DNA from: Sepioteuthis lessoniana
Lineage: Eukaryota; Mollusca; Cephalopoda; Myopsida; Loliginidae
DNA length: 64,000 nt
Direction: 5' to 3'
NCBI GenBank assembly: GCA_963585895.1
Contig: OY757921.1
Location: 86,577,177 to 86,641,176, forward strand
Position 1 is the stretch's first letter. Every line of letters starts with the position of its first letter. A program made the position numbers and the translations under genes. Positions 22,206 through 32,257 of the stretch are shown piece by piece. The notes below the pieces were generated by a model, which made no database searches, was not told the origin of the DNA, and saw nothing but the letters and a program-made list of their open reading frames with translations.

Positions 22206-22894
22206 ATCAACTAATCAAACAACCAGTCACCTTAAGTTTTCTAGAAATAAATGAATATGCTGTCAAATAAAATAACCAATCACCAACAAATTGTAGATAA
22301 ATGTTTGTTTTTATATTAAAAAAAAAAACAGTCATTACCAATGTAGGAAATTCATATGACCGTATCCAAATGGCTAAGATAAATCCAGAAAATAAAAGTT
22401 TTGCAGAAAACATTTTGAACACAGGAAATATAATCTTTATAATACTTTAAGTTTGTCGCTATTTTCGTAGTTTATTAAATGTTAAATCAGATGAAATTGC
22501 TTATTCTTATTAAAGTGATGTCCATGGACCTTGCTTTAAATTCATAATTGGTAGAAGAAAGTGAAACTGATTTTTCTGTATGTCACATTAATTATTACTT
22601 ACATAGTCTAGCCGAGTAGATAAGCAGCTATTCCTTCAGTAATAATGCCATTAATTAGAATCATTTCTACTTGTCGAGATAAAATGAGGAACAGAAATAA
22701 TTTTACCTATTAATTCAGCCGTCCATTTTTTTCTCTTTCTTTTAAATGTTCCTATTTCCTCCCCTGCCAATACTTTCCTTTTTTTCGATTCGCTTTTTTA
22801 TTTGATCCTACTTTCTGCTCTTCATTTACAGTCCTATCCCCATGGCTTAGAATAATCTGAATGTATATAAATATATATATTTATAGGAGTAAGC

Positions 22895-23065
22895 ACGCTC
22901 TCGAAAAAAGGGGCTTGTCCTAGGTGAGAAACAACTGAATTTGATGGTGAGGCTCCGGTTCTAGTGTTCTGGGTAGTGTGGAATACCCTGTCATTGACAT
23001 TACTCCCAGGTCCACTCTGAATTCAAGTATTATCACCTGTTAGAGCCCAATCTATGAGTGAAATA
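22895..23065 (-). repeat. Core repeat, diverged copy
   Basis: In reverse orientation the marks GATGGTGAGGCTCCGGTT, TGGAATACCCTGTCATTGAC, ACTCCCAGGTCCACTCTG and CCAATCTATGAGTGAAATAG follow the core order. The CAGCCCC end is missing. Confidence 0.6.
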
Positions 23066-23314
23066 GATCTGTTAAAAAAATTGTTAGTATTCGATGTGCA
23101 AGAAAATTCTTAAAAAAACAACCAGAGAAAAATCGTGTTAGGGTACCAAACGAAGTGGTCTCCGTTGTCACAGTGTTTGAGGAACGCTCCCACGTTACCA
23201 GTCCTTTTTGGTCACGTTACAGGGTGATCACGAACAGACCTCTTAGTTAAACTGACGTAGTGTTTCTTTCCTCAGCGGCAAGCACATGGATCCTTACTCC
23301 TTTATAATCTAGAT

Positions 23315-23895
23315 TTGATTGGTTTGGTTTGGTTTGGTTTTATGGCATATCAACCTTTGTAGGTTATTTAACGCCAAATCCATTTTTATGTAAATAATCT
23401 GTTCTATTGAAAACAGTTCAGTTTAGCATAAGTACACAGTTTGATTGTCAAAAACATTTCCATTTCAAACTATTCAAGCATTTATATGTAATAATTCAGT
23501 TTATTGTAAATACAGTTTTAATGTCGAAAAACAGTTCTATTTGAAATAATTCAGTTAAGCATAAGCACGCAGTTTAAGTGTAAGTACGGTTTAATTGTCA
23601 AAAACGTTTCTATTTCAAGCTATTCAGTTTACTCAATTCAGTTTAGCATAAGTATGCTGTTAGTTCTATTTAACCCATAGATAGGACCCTATCAGGTGCT
23701 ACCGCTCCGGGCCAGAGTGGACCTGGGAGTGATGGCAATGAAGGGGTACTCCGCATTCCCCAAAGCTCCAGCACTGCTGGAACCTCAACATCAGATTGTT
23801 TAGTGCCATATCCAGGACACTCGTTGGGGGGGTCTTACCCCTCTGCAGAGAAGCAGTCGGTATATTCTACAGCCCCAGCCGACTGGGCAAATCTA
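23315..23895 (+). repeat. Composite repeat: tail motif, internal units, core
   Basis: Three parts follow each other. 23320-23390 is the tail motif (TATGGCATATCAACCTTTGTAGG, TTAACGCCAAATCC). 23395-23670 is a run of 55-70 bp units sharing CAGTTCTATTTCAAAC-type, AATTCAGTTTAGCATAAG and CGCAGTTTAA phrases. 23670-23895 is the complete core, from TTCTATTTAACCCATAGATAGG to CTACAGCCCCAGCCGACTGG. The same order is seen at 26095, 30055 and, mirrored, at 53810-53078, so the assembly moves as one unit. No coding capacity and no tRNA head are visible. Confidence 0.8.
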
Positions 23896-24049
23896 GACTT
23901 GAGAAGAGTAGGTGGTTTCCACCTTTTTGCTATACGAACTTTTCTGTTTGTTCCTTGAACCTATGTGACTCTGGAATAGTCAAGGGAGGGAAATGTGTCC
24001 CTTACTCCTATTGTTTACAATTAAATGTTATTATTATATTAATCCTATT

Positions 24050-24320
24050 TACCTAACCCCTCCGCTCGGGCAGGATATGACACAAGGTCAATTTTTAAGC
24101 GGAGTTTAACAGGTTTGAATTCAGAGTTTTCCTTCTCCTAGACTAGTTGCCTCACCAAGGTTGAAGAAATCAGTCTGTCCTACTAATAACCTATAGCTGG
24201 AGGGAGAATAATTGGATTCATACCTTTCCCAAGGGCATTAGTGCTATGTGAAATGAAATCATTCTCGTCCAAGATTTGAACTCTTGTTGCCGTGTCTATT
24301 TCCTACGACGATAACAATTA
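24050..24320 (-). repeat. SINE-1B, tRNA-derived repeat
   Basis: Second copy of the variant with the CTCCGCTCGGGCAGG 3' end. On minus the B-box region reads GAGTTCAAATCTTGGACGA; the A-box end is truncated near 24315, where a SINE-2 copy begins. Confidence 0.7.
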
Positions 24321-24324
24321 TTAA

Positions 24325-24580
24325 TAACCATTCCATTGGCCTAGCAAGAAGAGTGTTCAACAATGACCGCAAAACCGGGGTTCAATCCAAGGTGGAGTAG
24401 TACCAAAGACTCAAAAAATGGTACTGGATACCTCCTTGTTAAACACAGCATTCTAAGGTACGTATCAAGGGTAAGTGAACCAATCACAGGAAAGAACTTA
24501 CGCCCTCTTCTACACCTTGGTGTAGTAACTAATGAAAAGGAACCTTCGGGTTGCCCTCGACTACTGTCGACAATTTATTA
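24325..24580 (+). repeat. SINE-2, tRNA-derived repeat
   Basis: The near full-length copy starts with CATTGGCCTAGCAAGAAGAG, has the B-box-like GGGGTTCAATCCAAGG, then ACCAAAGACTCAAAAAATGG, CCTCCTTGTTAAACACAGCA, CACCTTGGTGTAGTA and ends GACTACTGTCGACAATTT. It abuts a reversed SINE-1B, so one inserted into the other's 5' end. Confidence 0.75.
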
Positions 24581-24599
24581 TATTAATTGACTTGTTCTG

Positions 24600-25625
24600 T
24601 TTCCAACTGAATATTTTCTGTTAAGTTACTCTCTTAGGGAATACCTAAGGCGTTATAAGAAACGGGGTGTTATCTATGAATTAACACAACGTTAAATCTT
24701 ATACATGTATTTATTGATATACAATAAGCGCGATGTCCTGACTTCTTCGTATAAAATATCCCCTGATAAGTTGCCATGCCGTTAAAGTCCATCAGTCAAT
24801 ATATCAAACTTTGAAACTGTCCAAGTAGAGGAGCTTCATTGCAAATAGATGCAATCAGCTGCTGAGATATTTAGATGCGTTGTAAATAGTGGATGCATGT
24901 TGATGAGATTGAAAGAAGTTATTAGCTCGAAAAAAAACCTGAAATGGCCTTCGACTCTCTTTTTTTCACTTTCTTCAGTCAAGCATTTTTTATAACTCGC
25001 AGCCATTTTAGCGCGCGAAATATCTGATGGTTGTTTTGATCGCCATTTCGAAAATGGCCGACATTAATATTTGCAACCATTTTTCGAAACAACTTGAGCG
25101 AAACAAGCAAAATGACAAGGTTTTCATTCGTTACGTTTTGATAAATTGTTTGCCGCCTGACCTCGCCTTGGGGCCAGGGCGGACGGTGGGGCTGATTTAA
25201 GACTCTTATGGTAGTCCTTCCCATCTGTAAAAAAGGAAGAGAAAGATAAATAAAAAGAAGTAAAACAAAGCTCTAACGATAAGTACTAAACAAAAGAAAA
25301 AAAAAACAGATAAGGAAAGTGAGGTAAAATAAATACTAGAAAAAAAGATCGAAAAGAAAACTTCCGGCTATCGAAAATGGCTGAGATTTTTGTAAGTTGC
25401 CAGTTTTTATTGAAATCTTTTATTTTATGTTTCATACTCATTTCTCTTACCCTTAACAAAGTCATTAGTCATTTTAGTAATCGTTCCGCATCAACTTCGA
25501 TATTTCAAACAAGTAGTTTTATTAATACTTACGCTTAGGATGTAAGAAGTAATATATCGATATGAATATAACTATCTCTGTCCCATAATATATACAGCAT
25601 TTTCATTTATGTTTCATAAAATATA
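24600..25625. other. AT-rich stretch with no recognised element
   Basis: I see no known family here except a short phrase near 24722-24800 (ACAATAAGCGCGATGTCCTGA) that recurs near 46066-46140 and may be a decayed repeat. An 81-codon minus-strand open stretch (24979-25224) has no recognisable motif; its GC-rich start CGACCTCGCCTTGGGGC differs from the surroundings. Confidence 0.4.
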
Positions 25626-25629
25626 TCGG

Positions 25630-25815
25630 ACCATTTGGCTAGGGCTGTAGAATAGACTGACTACAACCCTGCAGAGGTGTAAGACATCCTCTAACGAGTA
25701 TCCAAGATATAAATTAAAACCATCTAAGGGTGAGGCTCCAACCCTGAAGCAATGGGGAATTTATTCTCAGGTTCACTCAGACCTGGAAGGGTAGTACCTT
25801 TTGGGGTTTGATCTT
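25630..25815 (-). repeat. Core repeat
   Basis: Reverse orientation: GGCTAGGGCTGTAGAATAGA, CTGCAGAGGTGTAAGACATC, GGGTGAGGCTCCAACCCT, AATGGGGAATTTATTC and CCTGGAAGGGTAGTACC. The GACCCATAG end is altered. Confidence 0.65.
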
Positions 25816-25849
25816 CAAAAAGAACTGTTTTGATATTTAAGAATGCGCA

Positions 25850-26090
25850 AAAATGATTATGTTAAATTGAATTTTTACTGTTACATAGAAATATTAGGAA
25901 CCATTTAACGGTGTGCGAATCAATGAATAATGTTGAATAGAGTTATTTGAGTTAAATTGTGAAACTTGAAACCATTTAAGTATGTGAAAATAAAACTATT
26001 AGAATGACCAATACTGTAAATCAATTCATCGTGTGAAAATAAATGATTACTCTAAGTTATGTTATTAGTGTTAGATAGGAATATTTAAAA
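25850..26090 (-). repeat. ~70-bp units of the composite repeat
   Basis: About four units share AAATTGAATTTTTACTGTTA, GAAACCATTTAA and GTGTGCGAATCAATGA-type phrases. They lie between a reversed core and a forward composite repeat. Confidence 0.6.
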
Positions 26091-26094
26091 CTTT

Positions 26095-26645
26095 TAGTTT
26101 TGTTTGGTTTTATGGAATATCACCCATTGTTCCTTATTTAATGCAAAATCCATTATTATACACATAAAAAGTTAGATTTTGAACAATTCAGTATAATTTT
26201 TGTTTACCCTCTGTTAAACATCACAGCAGTTCTATTTCAAACAATTCAGTCTAGCATACAAAAACAGATCCATTTCAAGCAATTCAGTTTATTATAAGTA
26301 CGCAGTTTAAATGTCAAACCAGTTCTATTTCAAGCTATTCATCTTAGTATAAGTACACAATTTTAATGTTAAAACAGTCCCATCAAAACCAATTCAGTTT
26401 AGCATAAGTTCACGGTTTAGTTCTATTTGACCCACAGAGAGCACCCTATCAGGTGTTACCACTCGAGGAGAGAGTAAACCCGGGAGAGATGGCAATGAAG
26501 GGGTACTCCTCATTCCCCAAAGCTCCAGCATTACTGGAACCTCACCCTCAGATAGTGTCATAACCAGGAAACTTGTTGGGGGAGTCGTACACCTCTAGAG
26601 AGAAGCAGTCGGTGTATTCTACAGCACCAGCTGACTAGGCAAAAT
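26095..26645 (+). repeat. Composite repeat: tail motif, internal units, core
   Basis: Tail motif at 26100-26160 (TATGGAATATCACCCATTGT), units at 26165-26420 with AACAATTCAGT(C/T)TAGCATA and CGCAGTTTAAATGTCAAACC, and core at 26425-26640 from TTCTATTTGACCCACAGAG to CTACAGCACCAGCTGACTAGG. It has a shorter internal run than the 30055 copy. Confidence 0.78.
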
Positions 26646-26935
26646 ACTTGAAAGAATTCAACTGTGTGAAAACAATGGATATACTTGTTAGCTAACAAAT
26701 TCGCTTTAATTTAAAAATGACCTACAAATTTATTTTTTTACAAATCACAAATGCATTACCCTGCAGCTGTGTGCGAAAAATGACGAATGATAAATTTCCT
26801 AGATAGTGTTGCATAGCAATATATAAAACTATTCAACTATGTGCAAGCAACTAGCTGATCGTAAATTAAATTGTTAATATTAAATAATAATACCTGAAAC
26901 CATTCAACTGTGTGCAAACAAATAAACTCTGTCTC
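26645..26935 (-). repeat. ~70-bp units of the composite repeat
   Basis: Irregular units with ATTCAACTATGTGCAAGCAA, AATTGTTAATATTAAATAA and ACCTGAAACCATTCAACTG directly follow the core. Confidence 0.6.
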
Positions 26936-27098
26936 GTTTTAAAAAAAATGTTATCTACTTGCTATTCGTTCACAAAACGTATATATAAAGAGGATTTGGT
27001 GTTAGAAGGTTTATATAAAAATCCAAACAATTAACAAAGTCTTGTATACTCATAATACATAGCCATAATACAACTATACGTGTACATTTACAAATATA

Positions 27099-27993
27099 CG
27101 AGTTGCATACGATAAGTTTGCAGACTTTTTTCGTAGGGGCTTTTAAAATTGTCGGAGATTCTTGAAAATTGAGTACGCTATTTCTATACATCTTCTGAGA
27201 TGACTGGCCAATTTTTATGATTTCAAGTTCAAATGAACAGCTACAGCAGCAATTGGAATACACCCTACTAAAATCTGATTGTCACAGCTGCTGAATTTCA
27301 AAAATGACATCTGACACTTTAGAAGAACGATATGCAATAAAATTCTGTTTTAAACATGGAAAAATGCTACAGAAACGTATGGAATGCTTCAGACTGCTTT
27401 TAGACCATCTTGCATGAATCAAGCATCAGTTTTTGAGTGATATAAGAGATTCAAGGAAGGCAAGGAGTCTGTGAGGGATGATGAGAGGTGTGGAAGGAGT
27501 AAGGAAGTCAATTCACCAGAGTTTATTGGACAAAGGTTTTGGGATAGGCTTAAGGTTACTGTGTTGAGGTTTTAAGGGAGTTCAGGAAGAGATTCCTAGG
27601 GAAGAAGCCAGCACTCCTCAAATCGGATCTGTGGCATTTAAACCAGGACAATACACTGGTCCACAACTTCATCCTTGTCACAGACTATTTAACCAAGACG
27701 GGCATCAAGACAGTTCCTCAGCCTCCCTATAGTCCAGACGTTGGTTCTTGTAACTTTTGGTCATTGCTTAAGCTCAGAGGCTGTCGTTATGAGACAATTG
27801 AGGAGATGAAAGAGGCTGTGACGCAGGTCATTGACACGCTCACACAAGAGGACTTCCCGAAGTTGTTGGAACAGTACAACAAGTTCATTGCAGCCGGAGG
27901 AGCTTACTTCGAATAGGGACTAGAGTTTCATGTGTGTACTATCAATAAAAGTGCCCATACGAAAAAGTCTGGAAACTTATCGTATGCACCTCG
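27099..27993 (+). mobile_element. Mariner element, copy 1, internally deleted
   Basis: Terminal inverted repeats of about 40 bases (left CGAGTTGCATACGATAAGTT, right its complement with ACTTATCGTATGCACCTCG) are flanked by TA on both sides, the mariner target duplication (27097-27098 and 27994-27995). At 895 bases it is about 400 shorter than an autonomous mariner. The interior goes directly from the N-terminal DNA-binding region into the second catalytic segment. The same architecture in the copies at 42170 and 55127 suggests one deletion derivative that spread with transposase supplied elsewhere. Confidence 0.9.
27304..27916 (+). pseudogene. Mariner transposase remnant
   Basis: From ATG at 27304 the sequence encodes ERYAIKFCFKHGK, ASVFEWYKRFKEGKESV and ERCGRSKEV, the N-terminal helix-turn-helix region. 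After a frame break it resumes with the catalytic part LNQDNTLVHN, GIKTVPQPPYSPDV and CRYETIEEMKEAV, ending AAGGAYFE then TAG. The spacing between the D of QDN and the third catalytic position is 34 residues, the DD34D mariner class. The third aspartate is replaced by asparagine (GSCNFW). The segment with the first aspartate is deleted. It cannot be active. Confidence 0.88.
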
Positions 27994-28739
27994 TACACTT
28001 ACATTCTGACACATCATTACGCGGTAATGACGACTTCAATAACGAAAGAATACACTTCTTTATAAAAATATAAAACTCTCAAATTTTATTTTCGAAAAGG
28101 TGATGTTTGCTGTGTGTGAGAAATGAGTGGAGACAAGGACGGACTGCTATATTGACCCCAAATTCTTCTCTCGACCATAGCAGCACTTCTTTCTCATCTT
28201 GGCTTGGGGTTGCTCAACCGTGGGTCACTGAGGGCCCAAAGCCCTTTTTCTGGAGCTTGTTCTCACTTCGGCATCCTCTCTTCAACTGACTCGAACCGTC
28301 TGGGCACCTGGTTATGTTATTGTCTTTCGTCCACCTGCTTCCGCTGTTCTTCCACTTATTTACACAGGTTTATCTCTTGATTGACGGCTCGGTAGAGGGT
28401 CAATATATAATACAAGCACGAGAAAATATACAGATATTATAAAAAAAAGAAATAGTATCCTATAATGATTAAGTTTTCATTCCAGTTCCCAAAATAGTCA
28501 GGTATAAAACGCATTCATGTATAAGAAGCATGTCTAACTTTTAATGACGAAACACTTGAGAAAATCCTCGTATATTGCGCACAGACCTTTTAGAATTCAT
28601 AACAACTAAATTCAGCATAAACTTTGCATTTGTTCAACGTCTTTTTCTGTTTATACCCTCAAAAAATAATTTTTTTAGAGATTACATTAAATTTGTTATG
28701 GTATCTACCTTCATGGTAATGGACAATTCCCCCTCACTA

Positions 28740-29790
28740 TATACCGATTCTACTCGGGATTCTCGGGGTGACAGCCTCCAAGCAGAGTCTGTCTTTCCAA
28801 TCGTTAGGTCATGCTTTGGTCGGCCGTGCCTGGCTGGGGCTTTTTGACTGGAGATTTTCTCCGGCCTCAGAGGGCCATTCTCCCAGGCTTTTACTCCCTA
28901 ACAAAGAGTTAGGTTTATTGCCTGGCGCCTGAGCAACCCCTATTAGCGGAATGCCGACGGGACCGAAGGTATTTTTGGCAATGCCGGACGCGGGTGGGCT
29001 ACAGCCCTGCGACTGGACCCACCTTAAAAACGGCCTTGTGCTGTACTTGTCCGGTGGTGGGACGGAGAACAAATACCCAGCCTCCATGCAGAGTCCGTCT
29101 TTCCTGTCGATGGGTCGCACTTTGGTCGGATCTGGCTGGGTGTGGCTTGTTAACTGTAGATTAACTCCAGCCTCAGGAGGCCATCCCCCAGGCTTTTACC
29201 CCCTAAAGGAAGGTTAGGTTTATTGCCTGGCGTCTGAGGCGCCACTGATAAGGGGAATGCCGACGGGACCGAAGGTATTTTTGGCAAATGCCGGATGAAT
29301 GTGGGCTGCGGCCCTCCGCCTGGACCCACCTTAAAAACAGCATTGTACCAAACTTACTCGTTAGATGGGGCGCGTGATAGATACCCAACCTCCAAGTTGA
29401 GTGGAGCGAATGCACTACTCTCTGGGAGGCGCTGGACTGGGACGCACTTCGGTTGGCCGCGTTTTGTCGGTGTGCGGATCTGATCGGGTGTGTCCTGGTT
29501 CCAGTGGAAGTCAGTCTCGGTACGCTTTGACCGGCATTCTTGAGCCTCACAGAGCTGTCCCCCAGGCTTCAACCCTCCTTGGAGGGTTAGGTTTATCGCC
29601 TGGCGCCTGAGCAACCCTTTTTATGGGAATGCCGAGGGGGTCCGAGGAATTTTTTGAGCCACCAGGCGTGTCTGGGCTACGGCCCTGCGTCACATTCACT
29701 TAAAAAGACCTTGTTCCACACTTGTCCGGTTATTTTGACGGAGGACGAATACCGATAACCACCAAGCTGTCTCAAAGTACCGGAAGGACA
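28740..29790. repeat. GC-rich tandem repeat, about 310-370 bp unit
   Basis: Four successive, partly complete units are marked by a CAGCCTCCA(A/T)GCAGAGTC-type phrase at about 28770, 29079, 29388 and 29757. A second mark is GGTTAGGTTTATTGCCTGGC at about 28910, 29213 and 29588. Other shared phrases are GAATGCCGACGGGACCGAAG, GGACCCACCTTAAAAAC and CCCCCAGGCTTTTACCC. Base composition is far more GC than the flanks. Open stretches of up to 115 codons occur on both strands, but stops fall differently in each unit, so none looks maintained. I recognise no family. Confidence 0.85.
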
Positions 29791-30054
29791 TTGTGTAACT
29801 TCCGTATTCTGTATATTTGTTCTATTATTGTAATATATTTGTTTCAACCTACTTCTCTTGTCTGCGTGTTTTTAGTTTGACCGAAAACCACACCAATATT
29901 ATAATGTACAAAGTTTACACAGTATTTTGACCAAATATGCTGACATGTTCACGCAAATGTGCCATAAGATTTGCATAAAAAGAAAAAAGTATATATACAG
30001 ATTCAGCCCCAACGGCTGAAGCTGTAGAATACAATGACTGGATCTATTCATCAG

Positions 30055-30730
30055 CTGATTGTTTGGCTTTTATGGCATATCAACCTTTTGTAGGTTATTT
30101 AACGCCAAATTCATTTTCATGAAAATAGTGCTATTTCAAACAATTCAATTTAGGATAAGTACGCAGTTTAAATGTAAGTACAGTTTAATTGTTTAAAACA
30201 TTTCTATTTCTAGCTATTCAGTTTGGGCAATCAGTTCTAATTCAGCTAATTCAGTTTAGTATAAGTACGGATTTTGTTTGCACACAGTTAAATGTCAAAA
30301 ACAGTTCTATATTAAACAAATCAGTTTAGTGTAAGTAGAGTTTCAAAAACATTTCCATTTCAAATACTTCAGTTTTGCATAAGCGCGCAGTTTAAATGTA
30401 AGTACGGTTTAATTTTCAAAATCATTTCGATTTCAAGCTATTCAGTTTAGTCAAAAAGTTCTAATTCAAACAATTCAGGTTTGCATAAGTATGCAGTTAG
30501 TTCTATTTAACCGATAGATAGGGCCCTATCAGGTGCTACAACTCCGGGCCTGAATGAATCTGGGAGCAATGGCAAAGAAGGGGTGTTCCACATTCCCCAA
30601 AGCTCCAGCATCACATGAACCTCACCATAAGAATGTTTTGTGACGTACCCAGGACTCTCATTGGTGGGGGTCTTACCCGTCTGCAGAGAAGCAGCCGGTG
30701 TATTCTACAGCCCCAGCCGACTGATCAATT
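30055..30730 (+). repeat. Composite repeat: tail motif, internal units, core
   Basis: Tail motif 30060-30120, then about six internal units to 30500, the longest run in the window. Units alternate TAAGTACGCAGTTTAAATG, CAGTTCTA and TCAAACAATTCA phrases. A complete core follows at 30505-30728, ending CTACAGCCCCAGCCGACTG. Comparison with the 23315 and 26095 copies shows that the unit number varies while both ends are conserved. Confidence 0.8.
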
Positions 30731-30784
30731 CATAGAGTTAATGTAAAAACAGTTTTATTTCAGGTAATTTCAGATAGTTTAGTC

Positions 30785-31070
30785 GGCTGTTTGGTTGTTT
30801 GGGTTTTATAGCATACCAACCTTTGTAGGTTATTTAACGTCAAATCCATTTTTATGAAAATAGTTCTATTTTAGACATCTATTCATGGAGTAGCTCCCCA
30901 ACGAGTGACCTTACTATGACACAAAACAATATTTATGATGCGGCTGCAGAAATGCTTGAGCTTTGAATAATGTGGAGTACTTCTTCATTGCCATATTGCT
31001 TTGGTCCACTTTGACTCTGAGTGCTGGCAACTGATAAAGTCCTCTGTAGGAGTCTAATAGAACTGTTTGA
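30785..31070. repeat. Tail motif followed by a reversed core
   Basis: 30785-30860 is a forward tail motif (TATAGCATACCAACCTTTGTAGG). 30885-31070 is a diverged reverse core with CCCAACGAGTGACCTTACTA, GACACAAAACAATAT and GGAGTACTTCTTCATTGCCA. The pair forms a head-to-head arrangement with the previous composite copy. Confidence 0.6.
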
Positions 31071-31074
31071 CATT

Positions 31075-31290
31075 TAAACTGAGTGCAAACAAATGACATG
31101 CTTGGTTAAATTGTTTGAAATAGAAGAATTTGGCCATTTAACTGTGTGCAAATAAATAAGTGATGTCTAATTTAATTCTTAGTGATACATGACGATACTT
31201 TGAACCACTTCACTAGGCGAAAAATAATCAATTTTAAATTAGATTATAAGTGTTAGGTAGCAATAGTTGAAACTATTTAAATGTGTCGAA
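31075..31290 (-). repeat. ~70-bp units of the composite repeat
   Basis: Three units with ATTTAACTGTGTGCAAATAA, GTGATACATGACGATACTTT and TAGGTAGCAATAGTTGAAAC run up to the edge of the 38-bp minisatellite. GTGTGCAAA of this unit resembles the GTTTGCACAC of the minisatellite, which may be its seed. Confidence 0.55.
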
Positions 31291-31294
31291 ACAA

Positions 31295-32080
31295 TAGCAA
31301 CCCTCGTGTGCAATGAAGTTTTAACTCAACGATAGCAACATTCGTGTACAAACAAGTTTAAACACAACGATAGCAACACCCGTGTACAAACACGTTTTAA
31401 CTATTTAACGAAAGTTGCTTGTTTGTACACAAGTGTTGATATCGTTTAGTTAAAGCCCGTTTGCACATGAGTGTTGCAATTATTGAATTAAAACTTGTTT
31501 GCACACGAGTGTTGCTATTGTTTTTTTACTTAAAACTTCTTTTCACACGAGTGTTGCTATCGTACAGTTAAAACTTGTTTGCACACGAGTGTTGTTATAG
31601 TTGAGTTAAAACTTGTTTGCACACGAGTGTTGCTATCGTTGCGTTAAAACCTGTTTGCACACGAGTGTTGCAATTGTTGAGTTAAAACCTGTTTGCACAC
31701 GAGGGTTGCTATCGGTGAGTTAAAAACAGTTTGCACACGAGTGTTGCTATAGTTGAAATAAAACTTGTTTGCGCACGAGTAATGCTATTGTTGAGTTAAA
31801 ACATGTTTGCACACGGGTGTTGGTATTGTCCAGTTAAAACTTGTTTTCACACGAGTATTGCCACTGTTGAGTTAAAACTTGTTTGCACACGAGTGTTGCT
31901 ATTGTCCAGTTAAAACTTGTTTGCACACGAGTGTTGCTATAGTCCAGTTAAAACTTGTTTGCACACGAGTGTTGCTATTGTTGAGTTAAAACTGGTTTGC
32001 ACACTAGTGTTGCTATTGTTGAGTTAAAACTTGTTTGCACACGAGTGGTGCTATTGTTGAGTTAAAACTTGTTTGCACAT
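31295..32080. repeat. 38-bp minisatellite, left part, with inverted left end
   Basis: The consensus unit is 38 bases: GAGTGTTGCTATTGTTGAGT followed by TAAAACTTGTTTGCACAC. From about 31410 the units run forward, about 17 of them. From 31295 to about 31400 about three run in the opposite orientation (AAGTTTTAACTCAACGATAG). The junction at about 31395-31425 is palindromic. The array stops at 32080, where an LTR retrotransposon is inserted, and continues at 36442. Confidence 0.95.
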
Positions 32081-32223
32081 TGTTTAGTCGGAATAACTCC
32101 AAGACTTATGTGTGACAACAAACGTGCTTTATTGCTGCAATCTTTTTCTGATTGTGTCTCAGTAAAAAGGCCCCTTAAGGCATTACCAATGTTGGGCCGC
32201 TTATGTATATAAGACGACCAACA
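32081..32223 (-). repeat. 3' LTR, 143 bp
   Basis: It starts TGTTTAGTCGGAATAACTCC and ends AAGACGACCAACA on plus. The five differences from the other LTR are transitions or A/C changes and no gaps are needed. Confidence 0.96.
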
Positions 32224-32232
32224 TCCCCCATA
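32224..32232 (-). promoter_or_regulatory. Polypurine tract
   Basis: On minus the bases just before the 3' LTR read ATGGGGGA, a short purine run at the exact place where plus-strand DNA priming is expected in an LTR element. Confidence 0.7.
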
Positions 32233-32257
32233 CATACAAAAATCTGAAGTGTTCATT

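Larger units (their letters stand above)
27040..28414 (-). mobile_element. Solo LTR, family 1, interrupted by a mariner
   Basis: Two blocks, about 27040-27098 and 27994-28414, together make about 480 bases. In order they match the solo LTRs at 46818-47286 and 49876-50393. Shared marks on plus are CACTTCTTT-A-AAAATATA, CTATATTGACCCCAAATTC, TAGCAGCACTTCTTTCTC, GGTTGCTCAACCGTGGGTC, GTTCTCACT and, at the right end, GGTCAATAT. A mariner occupies the gap, and removing it restores the expected length. The polyadenylation signal is degraded here. The left boundary is uncertain. Confidence 0.6.

Noticed and set aside
24979..25224. 81-codon minus-strand open stretch.
   Set aside because: No recognisable motif, no splice or promoter context, and its composition changes abruptly in the middle.
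28809..29614. Proteins of 69-115 residues on both strands in the GC-rich tandem repeat.
   Set aside because: Frames differ between units and overlap on opposite strands; open frames are expected from high GC.
31295..32080. CRISPR-like reading of the 38-bp repeats.
   Set aside because: Units are directly adjacent with no unique spacers and no cas genes; it is a minisatellite.
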